From assembly GCA_003695505.1 (NCBI GenBank), contig RFIY01000359.1, positions 1 to 6,180 on the forward strand: a stretch of 6,180 nt of DNA, in the 5' to 3' direction. The position numbers were made by a program, and so were the translations under genes. Below, piece by piece: positions 5,934 to 6,180 of the stretch (position 1 is its first letter; each line of letters begins with the position of its first letter). The notes under the pieces are model-generated. The model was not told the origin of the DNA. It did not search any database and saw only the letters and a list, made by a program, of their open reading frames with translations. Source of the DNA: J088 sp003695505 [NCBI: Candidatus Dadabacteria bacterium]. Lineage in GTDB: Bacteria > J088.

Positions 5934-6180
5934 TCAGATGACCAAAGTGGGTCGTGCCACCGCATCCTGCACGGTCAACAGCGGCCGCTCATCGTCATCG
6001 CACCACGCATTCCAGAAATTGCGCAGATTCTCCCGCGTCAGGTCATCCAGACGCTGTGGATCGGCTTCGCCGGACAGCGCATCGGCGATCTGCGCGAGCG
6101 TCTCGTCGCATGTCATCGCGGCCCGCTGCTCGGGAGTCCGCTCTTTGAGCTTCAACCAGAGCCGGTAGAGCTTGCGAACG
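5934..6180 (-). CDS. Hypothetical protein, C-terminal part (runs off right edge)
   Basis: An open minus-strand frame enters from the right edge and ends at tandem TGA stops (5936-5931). It gives 81 residues beginning VRKLYRLWLKLKERTPEQ. A TTG at 6155 could start a 73-residue protein, but it has no ribosome site and the frame is open upstream to the edge, so the true start is probably outside the window. The sequence is acidic and helical, with RLDDLTRENLRNFWNAWCDDDE in its middle given here as residues 43-64 of the visible part. Codon use has the same GC-rich third positions as the neighbours, while the opposite-strand reading is Ser/Arg-rich like a shadow frame. I do not recognise the family and see no catalytic motif, signal peptide or membrane segment. 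It converges on hepT. Confidence 0.55.
   Translation of the reverse strand, partial: VRKLYRLWLKLKERTPEQRAAMTCDETLAQIADALSGEADPQRLDDLTRENLRNFWNAWCDDDERPLLTVQDAVARPTLVI

Overview
The window is a dense, GC-rich stretch of bacterial chromosome with strongly GC-biased third codon positions, very short gaps, overlapping genes and several GTG starts. The protein families (a DinG-type helicase, a PEP-synthase/rifampicin-phosphotransferase-like enzyme, a PanE-like reductase, a Bax/FlgJ-type glucosaminidase, a TetR regulator and a MntA/HepT pair) fit a proteobacterium, perhaps a gammaproteobacterium. That placement is inference: no rRNA or other phylogenetic marker is present. I see no tRNA, rRNA, CRISPR array, insertion sequence or integrase.

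Layout, left to right. (1) Bases 1-2821 hold two minus-strand genes, read right to left. The first (2821 to 584) is a 745-residue phosphotransferase with an ATP-grasp N-terminal domain and a phosphohistidine C-terminal domain. Its stop overlaps by 4 bases the GTG start of the second (587 to beyond base 1), which joins a JAMM/JAB metalloprotease-like domain to the start of a DinG/XPD-type helicase. (2) A 56-base divergent gap holds a near-perfect 20-bp palindrome, and then comes a plus-strand ketopantoate-reductase-family gene (2878-3822). (3) Thirteen bases further on, a convergent minus-strand pair ends: a TetR regulator (start near 5015) followed by a secreted glucosaminidase-domain protein that overlaps it by 20 bases. 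(4) Divergent from the TetR gene is a plus-strand toxin-antitoxin operon of the MNT/HEPN type (5157-5790), antitoxin gene first, overlapping by 8 bases. (5) After a 143-base convergent gap, an unrecognised minus-strand reading frame (5934-6180) runs off the right edge.

The genes group into four probable transcription units: phosphotransferase plus JAB-helicase; reductase alone; TetR plus glucosaminidase; mntA plus hepT. The most unusual item is the JAB-DinG fusion, translationally coupled to the phosphotransferase. The MntA/HepT pair is a known type of module with its key motifs intact. No single pathway clearly links the four units.
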